From contig JAFPBB010000002.1 in the NCBI GenBank assembly GCA_017390585.1, forward strand, positions 1 to 45,145: a stretch of DNA of 45,145 nucleotides, read 5' to 3'. How positions within the stretch are numbered: position 1 is the first letter of the stretch; every line of letters starts with the position of its first letter. Positions 34,600 to 44,025 of this stretch are shown one piece after another. The DNA comes from Tidjanibacter sp. Its GTDB lineage: Bacteria; Bacteroidota; Bacteroidia; Bacteroidales; Rikenellaceae. The notes beneath the pieces were generated by a model. The model had not been told where the DNA came from and did not search any database. It saw nothing but the letters and a program-made list of their open reading frames with translations. The position numbers and the translations under genes were made by a program.

Positions 34600-36453
34600 C
34601 TACTTATTGATGATGGTCTCCATACGCGAGATGAGCTCCACGCCGGCGAGGTAGGCCTCCTGCAGGTGACCACCACCGTCGGGCGCATACTGTGCATACT
34701 CACACTCCGAGATGAGTCCCACATAACTCTCCACATCCTCCGCCGAAACGCCCTTGCGGGAGAGTTTCTCGCGGATATTCTCCTTGGTAAGGTAGGCAAC
34801 GGGGATGTTGAGTTTGTCGCTCAGGTAGCCCCAAAGTCCCTTGAGCATCTCCTCATAGAAGCCCCTCTGGTTGGACTCCTTCATATAGCGTTCGGCGGCA
34901 CGGAAGCGGGCCAGAGCAACCTTATTGGCCCTTTTACCCTTGAGCGTAGCCTGGTTACGCATCTCCTTGAGCCTGCTCGAGAGCCACACCACAACAAGCC
35001 CTGCGAGGAGCAGCATCAGCACCACAATGAGCAAATAGGTGCCACTCAACATAAAGACCCTATCGCGCTCCTTGAGTCGTGCGTCGCCGAGCTCGATGAA
35101 GCGGATGTCCCTGCCGAGGAACTTGATGGCCTCCTTGTCGATGCCGCTCACAAGTGCCGGATTGGGACCTGCACTCGAGGCCGAAGCCGAGCTATCGGGG
35201 GTGACATAGATGGCATATTCGGGCGCGGTGAGAGTGACATACTTGGCCAAGCGGGGGCTAAAGTAGCTGAACTCGAGGGCAGGAATGAAGTAGTCGCCCT
35301 CGGCACGAGCAATCATCGGATACTCAAATTGGCGGTAGCCGCTCACACCCCTTGCAGTGGTCTGGATGCTCTCGGTGCTCCTGACGCTATACTGCTCAAA
35401 CGAGGAGGGGAGCGAAATCTGGGGCGCCTGAATCATCGAGAGGTTACCCTCACCCGAGATCTTCACCACATAGGAGACAGCACTATTGGCCTCAATCTCG
35501 TCGGCAGGAGGAGTCACATCAAACTCAAACTCGCCCACAGCTCCACTGAAGCTCGCAGGAGCACCCTCGGGCAGAGGTTTGACATCCACCACCACCTCGC
35601 GGGAGCGCACCACGCGGCGCACCTCCTGAATCTGGGGCACATCGAAGAAGTCGGCAAAGGGATCGTGTGCCCTGCGGGGATTCTTCACCTGCAAACGGGC
35701 CACGATGTTCATCTCCATAGGCTCTATGGTCACCTTGCCACTCTGCTGCGGGAAGAGCAGATACTCGGCGATGGGGCACGCCTCATACATCCTGCCATCA
35801 TACTCCTCTCGGATCCAACGATTCTGGTCGACATTGAGCCTCTGGGTCCAAAAGCCCGCGAAGGAGGGCATCTTCTGTCCCTCGGCATTCATCGCCACGC
35901 GAGTGTAGAGTTTGTAGGTAACAAGCAGAGGCTCACCCTTGTAGAGAGTTGTCCTGTCGAGGTGTGCCACAATCAGCACATCGTCCTCGGCGAGCGACAC
36001 TCCGCTCTCCTGCCTACCCCCACTCTGGGCACTTCCCTGCTGACCCTGGCCACCCTGCTGTTGCGACTCTCGCTCCTTGATGGCCTTGATGGTGACAGCT
36101 CTGGTGGTGTAGACCTTGCCGTCGACCTTCACACTCGCAGGAGCAATCGTATACTCGCCCTCCTTGGGGCAGGCAAGCACATAGCTCATCGTGTGGTTGA
36201 CCTCCTGGCTCATCTTGCCATTGATGAACTGCACACTCGTGCTGGTCGAGGTGGAGGGGCCTGCCATATAGTCGAACCCCTCAAACGACGGTGCCTCGAA
36301 ATCCTTATACTTGGCATTGATGGAGAACTCCACACCGAAAGGCTGACCAACAGCCACAGCCCTCGGCACACTCACTTCGAAAGAGACCTCCTGACCCCAC
36401 ACCGAACATAGGAAGGCCAGAAGAGCCGCTATCGACACAAGAATTTTTCTCAT
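34600..36453 (-). CDS. batD: BatD-family protein
   Basis: 617 residues. It has a signal peptide ending SVWGQ, repeated Ig-like beta domains (VPRAVAVGQPFGVEFSINAK; VDGKVYTTRAVTIKAIKE; LYKGEPLLVTYKLYTRV), a Gln/Gly-rich linker near residue 140, a single C-terminal membrane helix (LLIVVLMLLLAGLVVVWL) and a cytoplasmic helical tail. BatD is a periplasm-facing part of the Bat system linked to oxygen tolerance in Bacteroides. The usual partners batA, batB and batC, and moxR, are not upstream; fumarase is. It is 88 bp downstream of the fumarase stop, with a GGCTG/CAGCC hairpin in that gap. Confidence 0.87.
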   Translation of the reverse strand: MRKILVSIAALLAFLCSVWGQEVSFEVSVPRAVAVGQPFGVEFSINAKYKDFEAPSFEGFDYMAGPSTSTSTSVQFINGKMSQEVNHTMSYVLACPKEGEYTIAPASVKVDGKVYTTRAVTIKAIKERESQQQGGQGQQGSAQSGGRQESGVSLAEDDVLIVAHLDRTTLYKGEPLLVTYKLYTRVAMNAEGQKMPSFAGFWTQRLNVDQNRWIREEYDGRMYEACPIAEYLLFPQQSGKVTIEPMEMNIVARLQVKNPRRAHDPFADFFDVPQIQEVRRVVRSREVVVDVKPLPEGAPASFSGAVGEFEFDVTPPADEIEANSAVSYVVKISGEGNLSMIQAPQISLPSSFEQYSVRSTESIQTTARGVSGYRQFEYPMIARAEGDYFIPALEFSYFSPRLAKYVTLTAPEYAIYVTPDSSASASSAGPNPALVSGIDKEAIKFLGRDIRFIELGDARLKERDRVFMLSGTYLLIVVLMLLLAGLVVVWLSSRLKEMRNQATLKGKRANKVALARFRAAERYMKESNQRGFYEEMLKGLWGYLSDKLNIPVAYLTKENIREKLSRKGVSAEDVESYVGLISECEYAQYAPDGGGHLQEAYLAGVELISRMETIINK

Positions 36454-36541
36454 TCTTCGGACAATTAGTTACATAATACCACAACGGGGCTGCCCCCGAA
36501 GCAGGGACAGCCACGTCTGTAGAACGGATTAGCTCCGTAGT

Positions 36542-38152
36542 TTAGTGCTTAAATTCGGCAAAAAAGTCGTTGCCCTTATCATCAACGATGATAAATGCGG
36601 GGAAGTTCTCAACGTAGATCTTCCTGACGGCCTCCATACCGAGCTCGGGGAAGTCAACAACCTCCACACTCTTGATGCTCTGCTTTGCGAGGATAGCTGC
36701 AGGACCGCCGATGGAGCCGAGGTAGAAACCGCCGTGCTTCTGGCAAGCGTCGGTCACCTCCTGCGAACGGTTGCCCTTGGCCACCATCACCATCGAACCG
36801 CCCACGCTCTGGAAGAGGTCTACATAGGAGTCCATACGACCTGCAGTGGTGGGGCCGAAGCTACCCGAAGCCATACCTGCGGGGGTCTTGGCAGGACCTG
36901 CGTAGTAGACGGGGTGGTTCTTGAAGTAGTCGGGCATAGGCTTACCCTCGTCGAGCATCTGTTTGATGCGTGCGTGGGCGATATCGCGGGCCACGATGAG
37001 TGTACCCTTGAGGTTCAGACGGGTCTTAACGGGGTATTTCGAGAGGGTCTCGCGCACTTTGTCCATACCCTCATCGAGGTCGATCTCCACTGCGGGAGCC
37101 ATCGAGGGTGCAGTTGCGGGCATAAAGCGTGCGGGATTCTTCTCGAGTTTCTCGATCCAGAGGCCCTGCTCGTTGATTTTGGCCTTGATGTTACGGTCGG
37201 CCGAGCAGCTCACGCCGATGCCCACGGGGCACGAAGCGGCGTGGCGGGGCATACGGATAACCCTCACGTCGTGCACGAAATATTTGCCACCAAACTGTGC
37301 GCCGATGCCACTCTCGCGGCAGATCTTGAGCACCTTCTCCTCCCACTCGAGGTCGCGGAAAGCACGACCACCGTCGTTGCCGCTGGTGGGGAGGTTGTCG
37401 AAGTAGCCAGCCGAAGCCTTCTTCACGGCGGTGAGGTTGGCCTCTGCGGAGGTGCCACCCACTACGAATGCCAAGTGGTAGGGAGGACAAGCCGAGGTGC
37501 CGAGGTCTTTGATGTGCTCGGTGATGAAGGCGGTGAGCGACTTCTCGTTCAGGAGTGCTTTGGTCTGCTGATAGAGGAAGGTCTTGTTGGCCGAGCCGCC
37601 ACCCTTGGTGATGAAGAGGAATTTGTACTCATTGCCGGGCTCGGCGTAGATGTCGATCTGTGCGGGAAGGTTGTTGCCGCTATTGTGCTCGTCGGTCATA
37701 GTGATGGGCACCACCTGCGAGTAGCGGAGGTTACGCTCGGCGTAGGTCTCATAGACGCCCCTGGAGATGTACTCTGCATCGTCGGCGCCGGTCCATACGT
37801 TCTCGCCCTTCTTACCGATGGCGATAGCCGTACCGGTGTCCTGGCAGGTGGGAAGCGCGCCCTCGGCTGCTACAACCTGGTTGGCCAACATAGTGTGTGC
37901 CACAAACTTATCGTTGTCGGTAGCCTCGGGGTCGGCGAGGATGTTGGCGAGTTTCTGGAGGTGGGAAGCACGCAGGTAGAAGGAGACGTCTTGGTAGGCT
38001 CTTTTTGCGAGCAGTGCGAGTCCCTCGGGGTCCACTTTGAGGATCTTGCGGCCATCGCACTCGATGGTTTTGACATAGTCGCTCGAGACGAGTTCATACT
38101 CGGTGTTGTCCACACCGTGCTCAAACATAGGCTGATACTTAAATTCGCTCAT
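36542..38152 (-). CDS. fumA: Class I fumarate hydratase ([4Fe-4S], single chain)
   Basis: 536 residues, close to E. coli FumA (about 548). It hydrates fumarate to malate. The N-terminal alpha part contains the cluster Cys in [20 protein letters not shown] and [14 protein letters not shown]; the C-terminal beta part contains [14 protein letters not shown] and [20 protein letters not shown]. The cluster is oxygen-sensitive, which is notable next to bat genes. A -7 box is at 38208-38215. The 88 bp after the stop hold small hairpins but no U tract, so read-through into batD is likely. Confidence 0.95.
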   Translation of the reverse strand: MSEFKYQPMFEHGVDNTEYELVSSDYVKTIECDGRKILKVDPEGLALLAKRAYQDVSFYLRASHLQKLANILADPEATDNDKFVAHTMLANQVVAAEGALPTCQDTGTAIAIGKKGENVWTGADDAEYISRGVYETYAERNLRYSQVVPITMTDEHNSGNNLPAQIDIYAEPGNEYKFLFITKGGGSANKTFLYQQTKALLNEKSLTAFITEHIKDLGTSACPPYHLAFVVGGTSAEANLTAVKKASAGYFDNLPTSGNDGGRAFRDLEWEEKVLKICRESGIGAQFGGKYFVHDVRVIRMPRHAASCPVGIGVSCSADRNIKAKINEQGLWIEKLEKNPARFMPATAPSMAPAVEIDLDEGMDKVRETLSKYPVKTRLNLKGTLIVARDIAHARIKQMLDEGKPMPDYFKNHPVYYAGPAKTPAGMASGSFGPTTAGRMDSYVDLFQSVGGSMVMVAKGNRSQEVTDACQKHGGFYLGSIGGPAAILAKQSIKSVEVVDFPELGMEAVRKIYVENFPAFIIVDDKGNDFFAEFKH

Positions 38153-38207
38153 AGTAAATTGTATGTTTATTTGTTGTGTTGTTATTGTTGGTCATTGTCT
38201 AAACATA

Positions 38208-38215
38208 CAAAGGTA
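38208..38215 (-). promoter_or_regulatory. -7 box of the fumarase promoter
   Basis: On the minus strand TACCTTTG. A GTG rather than TTG is at the -33 distance. It lies 56 bp before the fumarase start. Confidence 0.6.
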
Positions 38216-38639
38216 GCTATTTTTTCGAGAATCTCACCACCGCCTGCGGCCTGAAAATGAAAAAAGGGAAATAAAGGGCCAAAATATTGAATTTTTCATA
38301 TGGTATGGAACCCAAAGACACATAGTCCCTTTTTACCGAGACCTCAACGAAGGTGACTCCCCACTGCTTGGCGGTATGGTCACTTTGGAGTGTATAGAGT
38401 AGCTGTTCGACAGAGTATCGGATATGCAAATTCGGCCCCGCAACGGTGTAGTTCAACGCCTTGCGGGGCTGATGTTTTCCCATTGTTCACAAAAAAATAA
38501 CACAGAAAACTATCCGTTTTCCGAAAAAAGAGTATATATTTGTAAAAATTTTTAATAATTACTCTCCTCACCGTAGCCAAAGCGAGGAGAGAAGGTTAGG
38601 ACAACAGGTTTACAAACACATAAAAAAATTTTAGTTAAA
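38216..38639. other. Divergent intergenic region between fumarase and fructose-bisphosphate aldolase
   Basis: About 420 bp. It holds the -33 side of the fumarase promoter, a hairpin with 9-bp arms (38435-38443 with 38461-38469, 17-nt loop) and the aldolase promoter. An 88-codon minus-strand frame at 38217-38483 has no recognisable domain and overlaps the fumarase promoter, so it is not called as a gene. Confidence 0.6.
38535..38542 (+). promoter_or_regulatory. -7 box of the aldolase promoter
   Basis: TATATTTG fits TAnnTTTG exactly; the -33 TTG is not obvious. It leaves a leader of about 95 nt. Confidence 0.65.
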
Positions 38640-39635
38640 ATGGTATCATACAAAGACTTGGGCCTTGTGAACACCCGCGAGATGTTCGCCAAGGCAATCG
38701 AGGGCGGCTATGCAATCCCCGCCTACAACTTCAACAATATGGAGCAGCTCCAGGCTATCATCGCAGCTTGCGTGGAGACCTCCTCGCCCGTAATCCTCCA
38801 GGTGTCGGCCGGCGCACGCAAGTATGCCAACCAGACCCTCCTCCGCTATATGGCGCAGGGCGCAGTTGAGTATGCCAAAGAGCTCGGCAAAAACATTCCC
38901 ATCGCTCTCCACCTCGACCACGGTAGCAGCTTCGAGATCTGCAAATCCTGCATCGATATGGGCTTCTCCAGCGTTATGATCGACGGCAGCCACCTCCCCT
39001 ACGAGGAGAACGTTGCTCTGACCAAGCAGGTGGTGGACTATGCACACCAGTTCGACGTGACCGTAGAGGGTGAGCTCGGCGTGTTGGCAGGCATCGAGGA
39101 TGAGGTTGTGGCAGAGCACCACACCTACACCGACCCCAACGACGTGGTAGACTTCGTGCAGAAAACCGGCGTTGACTCGCTCGCAATCTCCATCGGTACC
39201 TCCCACGGTGCAAACAAGTTCAAACCCGAGCAGTGTACCCGCAACGAGCAGGGCATTCTCCTTCCTCCCCCCTTGCGTTTCGACATCCTCAAAGAGGTTG
39301 AGACCCGCATCCCCGGCTTCCCCATCGTTCTCCACGGCTCGAGCAGCGTGCCCCAGGACAAGGTAGCCATCATCAACACCTATGGTGGTGCACTCAAGGA
39401 TGCAGTGGGCATTCCCGAGGAGCAGCTCCGCGAGGCTGCCAAGAGCGCCGTTTGCAAAATCAACATCGACTCCGATGGTCGCTTGGCTATGACCGCAGCT
39501 GTGCGTGAGGTATTCGCAAAGAACCCCGCAGAGTTCGACCCCCGCAAGTATCTCGGTCCCGCTCGCGATGCTCTCAAGGAGCTCTACAAAAACAAGAACA
39601 TCAACGTTCTCGGTAGCGCAGGCAAGGCAGAGTAG
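38640..39635 (+). CDS. fba: Class II fructose-1,6-bisphosphate aldolase
   Basis: 331 residues. It cleaves fructose-1,6-bisphosphate to DHAP and glyceraldehyde-3-phosphate with zinc. IPAYNFNNMEQLQAIIAAC, ALHLDHGSSFEICK (Asp/His for catalysis and metal), VMIDGSHLPYEEN, VEGELGVLAGIEDE and the phosphate-binding SIGTSHGANKF and VLHGSSSVP mark the family. It is transcribed alone between its promoter and a strong terminator. Confidence 0.96.
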   Translation: MVSYKDLGLVNTREMFAKAIEGGYAIPAYNFNNMEQLQAIIAACVETSSPVILQVSAGARKYANQTLLRYMAQGAVEYAKELGKNIPIALHLDHGSSFEICKSCIDMGFSSVMIDGSHLPYEENVALTKQVVDYAHQFDVTVEGELGVLAGIEDEVVAEHHTYTDPNDVVDFVQKTGVDSLAISIGTSHGANKFKPEQCTRNEQGILLPPPLRFDILKEVETRIPGFPIVLHGSSSVPQDKVAIINTYGGALKDAVGIPEEQLREAAKSAVCKINIDSDGRLAMTAAVREVFAKNPAEFDPRKYLGPARDALKELYKNKNINVLGSAGKAE

Positions 39636-39658
39636 TCACTCCGCAACACAAATAACGA

Positions 39659-39696
39659 AGCAGCCGACCTCGAGTGAGGTCGGCTGCTATTTTTTT
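39659..39696 (+). terminator. Terminator of fba
   Basis: A perfect 13-bp stem (39659-39671 with 39676-39688), GAGT loop and a run of seven T residues. Confidence 0.95.
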
Positions 39697-39788
39697 GTCT
39701 ATCACCACCTTCAGAGAGTAGTCGGGCCCCTTGTTGCACCATTCTGCAATCTCGCCCACCATCCTCCGGTGGTTCGTAGCCCTCGTTA

Positions 39789-40247
39789 TCAGGGCTTGAG
39801 GATTTCGTCGATGGCCCTATCTTCTGCGTCGGGCTCGGCATAGATTGGTTTCACCACCACAGGTTCCTCGTCGTAGTTGCGGGGAGTGAGTTCCACCCAA
39901 TAGTAGTCTCTCTCGGGGGTGGTCACCGCACCCGTAGCCACATCGATAATCCAGCCAAAGAGGTTGGTGAGGTTGAGCAACGAGATGGTGTTGAAATCCT
40001 TGTCGACAACAATGGTCTCGGTCTTGTATCCCTCGGCGGAGATGGTCACCACCGATTGGTCGTAGCCACGGCGGATGTTCACCTTGCAGGGGAAGGTCAC
40101 CTTCTTGTAGCGTCGGCCATCGACGGAGAGGGTTGCATAGTCGGAGTAGTCGCTATCGAATTGCACCTTTCGATGGGTGCCCGTAAAGATTGTGGCACAG
40201 GAGGTGCAGCCGAGCGCAAGCAGCGCAATGATCAGCAATTTTTTCAT
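39789..40247 (-). CDS. Small lipoprotein with PEGA-like domain
   Basis: 152 residues. The signal ends LALGCTSC, so Cys about 17 is the lipidation site. The region ATLSVDGRRYKKVTFPCKVNIRRG has the pattern of PEGA-type beta domains, and VVTISAEGYKTETIVVDKDF and ISLLNLTNLFGWIIDVATGA recur in short Bacteroidetes lipoproteins of unknown role. The tail is acidic. A good -7 box at 40290-40297 suggests its own promoter, though it is 84 bp downstream of the CapA-type gene on the same strand. Confidence 0.75.
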   Translation of the reverse strand: MKKLLIIALLALGCTSCATIFTGTHRKVQFDSDYSDYATLSVDGRRYKKVTFPCKVNIRRGYDQSVVTISAEGYKTETIVVDKDFNTISLLNLTNLFGWIIDVATGAVTTPERDYYWVELTPRNYDEEPVVVKPIYAEPDAEDRAIDEILKP

Positions 40248-40289
40248 CTTTCAGTTTGGAATTTGGGTTATAATTGGTTCAACTATCTG

Positions 40290-40297
40290 CAAAGGTA
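40290..40297 (-). promoter_or_regulatory. -7 box of the small lipoprotein gene
   Basis: TACCTTTG on the minus strand, 42 bp before the start codon; the -33 box is weak. Confidence 0.6.
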
Positions 40298-40331
40298 GCC
40301 ATTATTTGGTAAAAAACCACACATTCTGCCG

Positions 40332-41387
40332 CTAATTTTCGCCCACAACCTCTATTCCATAGCTTGTATGCTCGGGCCCGACGTGGCGCACGCGGCGCAG
40401 AGTGTCGGCCCCCAAAGCCACGGCAACCTCGCCATCGGCCATCCTTGTGAGTCGCACGCGGGCGGCAAGTCCGCAGTCGGTGTGGGGCGAATTTTGGTTG
40501 GAGATGAAGTTGCCGAGGGAGTAGTAGACTCCGCCCACCGACTCGCCCGCCTCGTTGTGCCACACCTCGGAGGGTTGAACAACGTGGGGATGGGAACCGA
40601 CGACCACATCCACACCCCTACTCCGCAGCCACTCCGCCACTCGGCGCTGACGGGCCGACTCACGACGCGCATACTCCTCGCCCCAATGGACCAGAGCCAC
40701 AAGGCAATCGACCCTCTCGGTGAGTGCATCGAGTCGGCGCGCCATAGCCACAGTGTCGGTCTGCGACAGCTCCATTCCGCGTGGCAGAGGACCATTTATA
40801 CCATAGGTGGCGGCAAAGAATCCCACCCGAAAGCCCTCAATGTCGACCACTCGCACTCCACACTCTCCCACCATCACAGAGGGCACCGCCACGCCGAGGT
40901 GGTCGATGGAGTGGTTGTCGAGTGCGGCCATAGTGGCGAGCGCACCCTCCACCCCACAGTCGGCAATGTGGTTGTTGGCAAGGGTCACCAAGTCGAAGCC
41001 CACGCGCCGCATATCCGCCGCCAACTCCTCGGGAGTGGCAAAAGCTGGATAGCCACAGTAGGGAGGGCGCGGTGTGAGGGTGGTCTCGAGGTTGCCCACA
41101 ACGAAGTCGGCACTCCCAAAGAGTTGTGCCACACCCTCCAAGTGGGGGTAGAAATCGAACTGCTCCTCCCCTCTGCGAGCCGACTCCACCTGTGGCAGAT
41201 GGGCCATAATGTCGCCCACAAAGAGCAGTGTAATCTCCTGGGGCTTGGGAGGCTCACTCACCTCCGCCACAGCCAATTGCGCCTCCACGGGCTTCATCAC
41301 CTCCGCGGCCACAAACTCCCTTGCGGTGGCCCAAAGAGCCGCCACAGCCCACAGCGCAAAAAGCGTGTATGCACAAAAGTTTCGCAA
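40332..41387 (-). CDS. CapA/PgsA-family metallophosphatase-like protein
   Basis: 351 residues starting at TTG (41387). No ATG exists in frame before an upstream stop, and the first internal Met (about residue 31) would lose the N-terminal hydrophobic segment (FCAYTLFALWAVAALWATA). Motifs of the PGA_cap family: LLFVGDIMAH (about 55), VVGNLETTL, LVTLANNHIADCG, LVALVHWGEEYARRE and VVVGSHPHVVQPSEVW, which hold the metal-binding Asp/Asn/His. Members act in poly-gamma-glutamate or other envelope polymer metabolism; the role in Bacteroidales is unknown. No capB or capC is near. Confidence 0.85.
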   Translation of the reverse strand: MRNFCAYTLFALWAVAALWATAREFVAAEVMKPVEAQLAVAEVSEPPKPQEITLLFVGDIMAHLPQVESARRGEEQFDFYPHLEGVAQLFGSADFVVGNLETTLTPRPPYCGYPAFATPEELAADMRRVGFDLVTLANNHIADCGVEGALATMAALDNHSIDHLGVAVPSVMVGECGVRVVDIEGFRVGFFAATYGINGPLPRGMELSQTDTVAMARRLDALTERVDCLVALVHWGEEYARRESARQRRVAEWLRSRGVDVVVGSHPHVVQPSEVWHNEAGESVGGVYYSLGNFISNQNSPHTDCGLAARVRLTRMADGEVAVALGADTLRRVRHVGPEHTSYGIEVVGEN

Positions 41388-41442
41388 AATGAGAGCAGGA
41401 GAGCGGGTTGATTACTACTTACAAACGTTTTATGGGACTCAC

Positions 41443-41478
41443 AAAAAGGGGTGCCCGCACTCTCGGCACAAGCACCCC
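41443..41478 (-). terminator. Terminator of glyA
   Basis: On the minus strand GGGGTGC and GCACCCC (41472-41478 and 41448-41454) form a stem followed by five T residues (41443-41447). A second small hairpin (AGGCT/AGCCT, near 41489-41507) precedes it. Confidence 0.85.
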
Positions 41479-41515
41479 CATAGTGTTAGGCTCCGTCACG
41501 AAGCCTCCGAATCGT

Positions 41516-42796
41516 CTACCAAGCGTAGAGAGGATAGTCGGCCATAAGGGCGTTCACATCGCGGCGAACAGCAGCAATGTTCTCCTCATTCTCGTGGTCG
41601 GAGAGCACGCGGTCGATGAGTTCCACGATGTAGTCCATCTGATCCTCCTTGAGACCACGGGTGGTGATGGCAGGAGTACCAAAGCGCAAGCCCGAAGTCT
41701 GGAAGGGCGAACGGCTATCGAAGGGAACCATATTCTTGTTGGTGGTGATGTCGGCAGCGACCAGCACCTTCTCGGCAACCTTACCGGTGAGCTCGGGGAA
41801 CTTGGTGCGGAGGTCGATGAGCATCAGGTGGTTTTCGGTCTTGCCCGAAACAACCTTGTAGCCCCTCTTAACAAAGGCGTCGGCCATAGCGGCAGCATTC
41901 TTCACAACCTGCTTCTGGTACTCAACATAGGAGGGGTCGAGTGCCTCGCCAAAGGCCACAGCCTTGGCAGCGATGACGTGCTCCAGAGGACCACCCTGAA
42001 TGCCGGGGAATACGGCCGAATTGAGCACAGCCGACATCTTCTTCACCACACCCTTAGGAGTGGTCAGACCCCAAGGATTGTCGAAGTCCTGACCCATCAG
42101 GATGATACCGCCACGAGGACCGCGGAGAGTTTTGTGGGTGGTGGAGGTTACGATGTGTGCATATTTCACGGGGTTCTCGAGCAAACCTGCAGCAATGAGA
42201 CCTGCAGTGTGGGCCATATCCACGAGGAGGATGGCACCAACTTTGTCGGCAATCTCACGCATACGCTTGTAGTCCCACTCGCGCGAGTAGGCCGAAGCGC
42301 CACCAATGATGAGTTTGGGACGGTGCTCGAGAGCGAGAGCCTCCATCTGGTCGTAGTCTACGGTGCCGGTCTCGGGGTTGAGCTGGTAGCCCACAGCTTT
42401 GTAGTTCACACCCGACATATTCACGGGCGAACCGTGCGAGAGGTGGCCACCGTGGGCAAGGTCGAGACCCATAAAGGTGTCACCCACCTTGAGGCAAGCG
42501 AAGAATACGGCCATATTTGCCTGCGCGCCGCTGTGGGGCTGAACGTTGGCATACTCGGCACCATAGAGCTTCTTGAGTCTCTCCTGTGCAAGCAACTCCA
42601 CCTTGTCGACAACCTCGCAACCACCATAGTAGCGTGCTGCGGGATAGCCCTCGGCATATTTGTTGGTCAGGATGGAGCCCATAGCCTGCATAACCTGCTC
42701 ACTAACATAGTTTTCCGATGCGATAAGCTCAAGACCATTTGTCTGACGCGCACGCTCCTCAGCGATAAGTTCGAAAATTTCGTTGTCGTGTTTCAT
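41516..42796 (-). CDS. glyA: Serine hydroxymethyltransferase
   Basis: 426 residues, standard length. It interconverts serine and glycine with tetrahydrofolate and [68 protein letters not shown] and the PLP-lysine motif [14 protein letters not shown] (about 230) are all present. Monocistronic, between its promoter and terminator. Confidence 0.98.
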   Translation of the reverse strand: MKHDNEIFELIAEERARQTNGLELIASENYVSEQVMQAMGSILTNKYAEGYPAARYYGGCEVVDKVELLAQERLKKLYGAEYANVQPHSGAQANMAVFFACLKVGDTFMGLDLAHGGHLSHGSPVNMSGVNYKAVGYQLNPETGTVDYDQMEALALEHRPKLIIGGASAYSREWDYKRMREIADKVGAILLVDMAHTAGLIAAGLLENPVKYAHIVTSTTHKTLRGPRGGIILMGQDFDNPWGLTTPKGVVKKMSAVLNSAVFPGIQGGPLEHVIAAKAVAFGEALDPSYVEYQKQVVKNAAAMADAFVKRGYKVVSGKTENHLMLIDLRTKFPELTGKVAEKVLVAADITTNKNMVPFDSRSPFQTSGLRFGTPAITTRGLKEDQMDYIVELIDRVLSDHENEENIAAVRRDVNALMADYPLYAW

Positions 42797-42854
42797 TGTT
42801 TTAATTTTTAGTTTTAGTATTAGTTTTAAGTCTGTAAATCCTCTTCCAATTCCA

Positions 42855-42862
42855 CAAATTTA
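42855..42862 (-). promoter_or_regulatory. -7 box of glyA
   Basis: TAAATTTG on the minus strand; a TTG is 15 bp further upstream (42878-42880), shorter than the usual 19-21. It lies about 60 bp before the glyA start. Confidence 0.5.
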
Positions 42863-42905
42863 GGTATTTTTTCATTACAACGTTCATTTCTCAAAATAAT
42901 TTTCC

Positions 42906-42913
42906 TACCTTTG
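42906..42913 (+). promoter_or_regulatory. -7 box of fabG
   Basis: TACCTTTG matches exactly and decides the start of fabG: the longer open frame would begin inside this box, so translation must start at 42947. The -33 position reads TTC. Confidence 0.65.
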
Positions 42914-42946
42914 AGAAACATTTCATCCAAAAAACCAACAACCACT

Positions 42947-43693
42947 ATGGGACTTTTAGCAGGAAAAGTGGCTCTCATCACCGGCGCAACACGCGGCATC
43001 GGACGAGCCATTGCACTCAAATATGCTGCCGAAGGAGCCAACATCGCCTTCACCTACCTCTCCTCCGCAGAGGCAGCCGAACAACTCATCCAAGAGATTG
43101 AAACCCTCGGAGTGAAGGCCGCAGGCTACCGCTCCGACGCCGCCTCCTATGAGCAGGCACACACCCTCGCTACCGAGGTGCACAAAACCTTCGGACGCAT
43201 CGACATCCTGGTCCACAACGCCGGCATCACACGCGACACACTGCTGATGCGTATGAGCGAGGAGATGTGGGACACCGTCATCGACACCAACCTCAAGTCG
43301 GCCTTCAACATCACCCACGCCGTGGCCCCCATTATGGCCCGACAGAGGGGCGGCTCCATCGTCTATATGAGCTCCGTGGTGGGCATCGGCGGCAACGCCG
43401 GTCAGGCCAACTACGCAGCCTCCAAGGCGGGCCTCATTGCTCTCTCCAAATCTGTTGCCAAAGAGTTTGGTGCACGCGGTGTGAGGGCCAACTGCATCGC
43501 TCCCGGATTCATCCAGACCGATATGACCGCCGTGCTCTCCGACGAGATCCGCGCCTCCTTTGTGGAGAACATTTCGCTCCGCAGGGCGGGCACTCCCGAG
43601 GATGTTGCGGGTGTGGCACTCTTTTTGGGAAGTGAACTCTCGGCCTACGTCACCGGCCAGACCATCCCCTGCTGCGGCGGCATGAAAGGGTGA
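42947..43693 (+). CDS. fabG: 3-oxoacyl-[acyl-carrier-protein] reductase, SDR family
   Basis: 248 residues, the classic FabG length, from the ATG at 42947. The Rossmann loop TGATRGIGRAIA, the NAG motif (VHNAGITRDTLLMRM), and the catalytic Ser in MSSVVGIGGNAGQ with YAASK are all present; the C-terminus AYVTGQTIPCCGGM fits FabG apart from the Cys-Cys where Val/Asp-Gly is common. It reduces beta-ketoacyl-ACP with NADPH in fatty acid synthesis. No other fab gene is adjacent. Confidence 0.9.
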   Translation: MGLLAGKVALITGATRGIGRAIALKYAAEGANIAFTYLSSAEAAEQLIQEIETLGVKAAGYRSDAASYEQAHTLATEVHKTFGRIDILVHNAGITRDTLLMRMSEEMWDTVIDTNLKSAFNITHAVAPIMARQRGGSIVYMSSVVGIGGNAGQANYAASKAGLIALSKSVAKEFGARGVRANCIAPGFIQTDMTAVLSDEIRASFVENISLRRAGTPEDVAGVALFLGSELSAYVTGQTIPCCGGMKG

Positions 43694-43700
43694 TGGGGAA

Positions 43701-43760
43701 TGCAAAATTCAAAATGCAAAATTCAAAATGCAAAATTCAAAATTCAAAATTCAGAATTTT
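43701..43760 (+). repeat. AT-rich short tandem repeat
   Basis: Three exact 14-bp copies of TGCAAAATTCAAAA (43701-43742) are followed by 7-bp TTCAAAA half-units. Inverted versions of the same words occur at 43856-43880 and 43981-44002. Confidence 0.9.
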
Positions 43761-43809
43761 GGTAGCCTTCGGTGAGCCACCCCAATAGAGGCAGAGTAAG
43801 GGCTACACT

Positions 43810-43854
43810 AAAAGTTTTTGGTGAAGCTTTTTACAAAAAGCTTCGAAAAGGAAG
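43810..43854 (+). repeat. Hairpin module A, copy 1
   Basis: AAAAGTTTTTGG is followed by the stem GAAGCTTTTT/AAAAAGCTTC (43823-43832 with 43835-43844). A homologous copy in the same orientation lies at 44110-44150. Confidence 0.8.
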
Positions 43855-43887
43855 TAATTTTGCATTCTGCATTTTGAATTGCCAAAG

Positions 43888-43934
43888 ACACACGCCCCCG
43901 GCACTCCGTGCCACCCCCTCTAACTTAGAGGGGG
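43888..43934 (+). repeat. Palindrome module B, copy 1
   Basis: It contains ACACACGCCCCC, a small hairpin GGCAC-TCC-GTGCC (43900-43912) and a 21-bp palindrome with CCCCCTCTAA arms (43914-43934). The inverted partner is at 44026-44070. Confidence 0.85.
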
Positions 43935-44025
43935 AGTAATAGAGGAGTAAATTGGAGTAATGCGCCGAAGGCTAAAAAAATTTGAATTTTGAATTTTGAA
44001 TTAAACAAAGCACGCTCAATAAATT

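Larger units (their letters stand above)
43734..44002. repeat. Element bounded by about 39-bp terminal inverted repeats
   Basis: The left arm 43734-43772 and right arm 43965-44002 are near-perfect inverted copies: AATTC words outside and TAGCCTTCGG inside, differing only in the middle A/T run. The enclosed roughly 190 bp hold one copy each of the hairpin modules described separately. No coding frame is convincing. It resembles a MITE or similar non-autonomous element; no target duplication was identified. Confidence 0.7.

Noticed and set aside
36454..36541. Possible tRNA or small RNA in the fumarase-batD gap
   Set aside because: Small hairpins exist, but no cloverleaf, anticodon arm or T-loop sequence could be fitted.
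38217..38483. 88-codon minus-strand frame in the fumarase-aldolase gap
   Set aside because: No domain, no promoter or leader of its own, and it runs through the fumarase promoter.
43701..43760. Possible CRISPR-like array
   Set aside because: The 14-bp copies are contiguous, with no spacers, and no cas gene is in the window.
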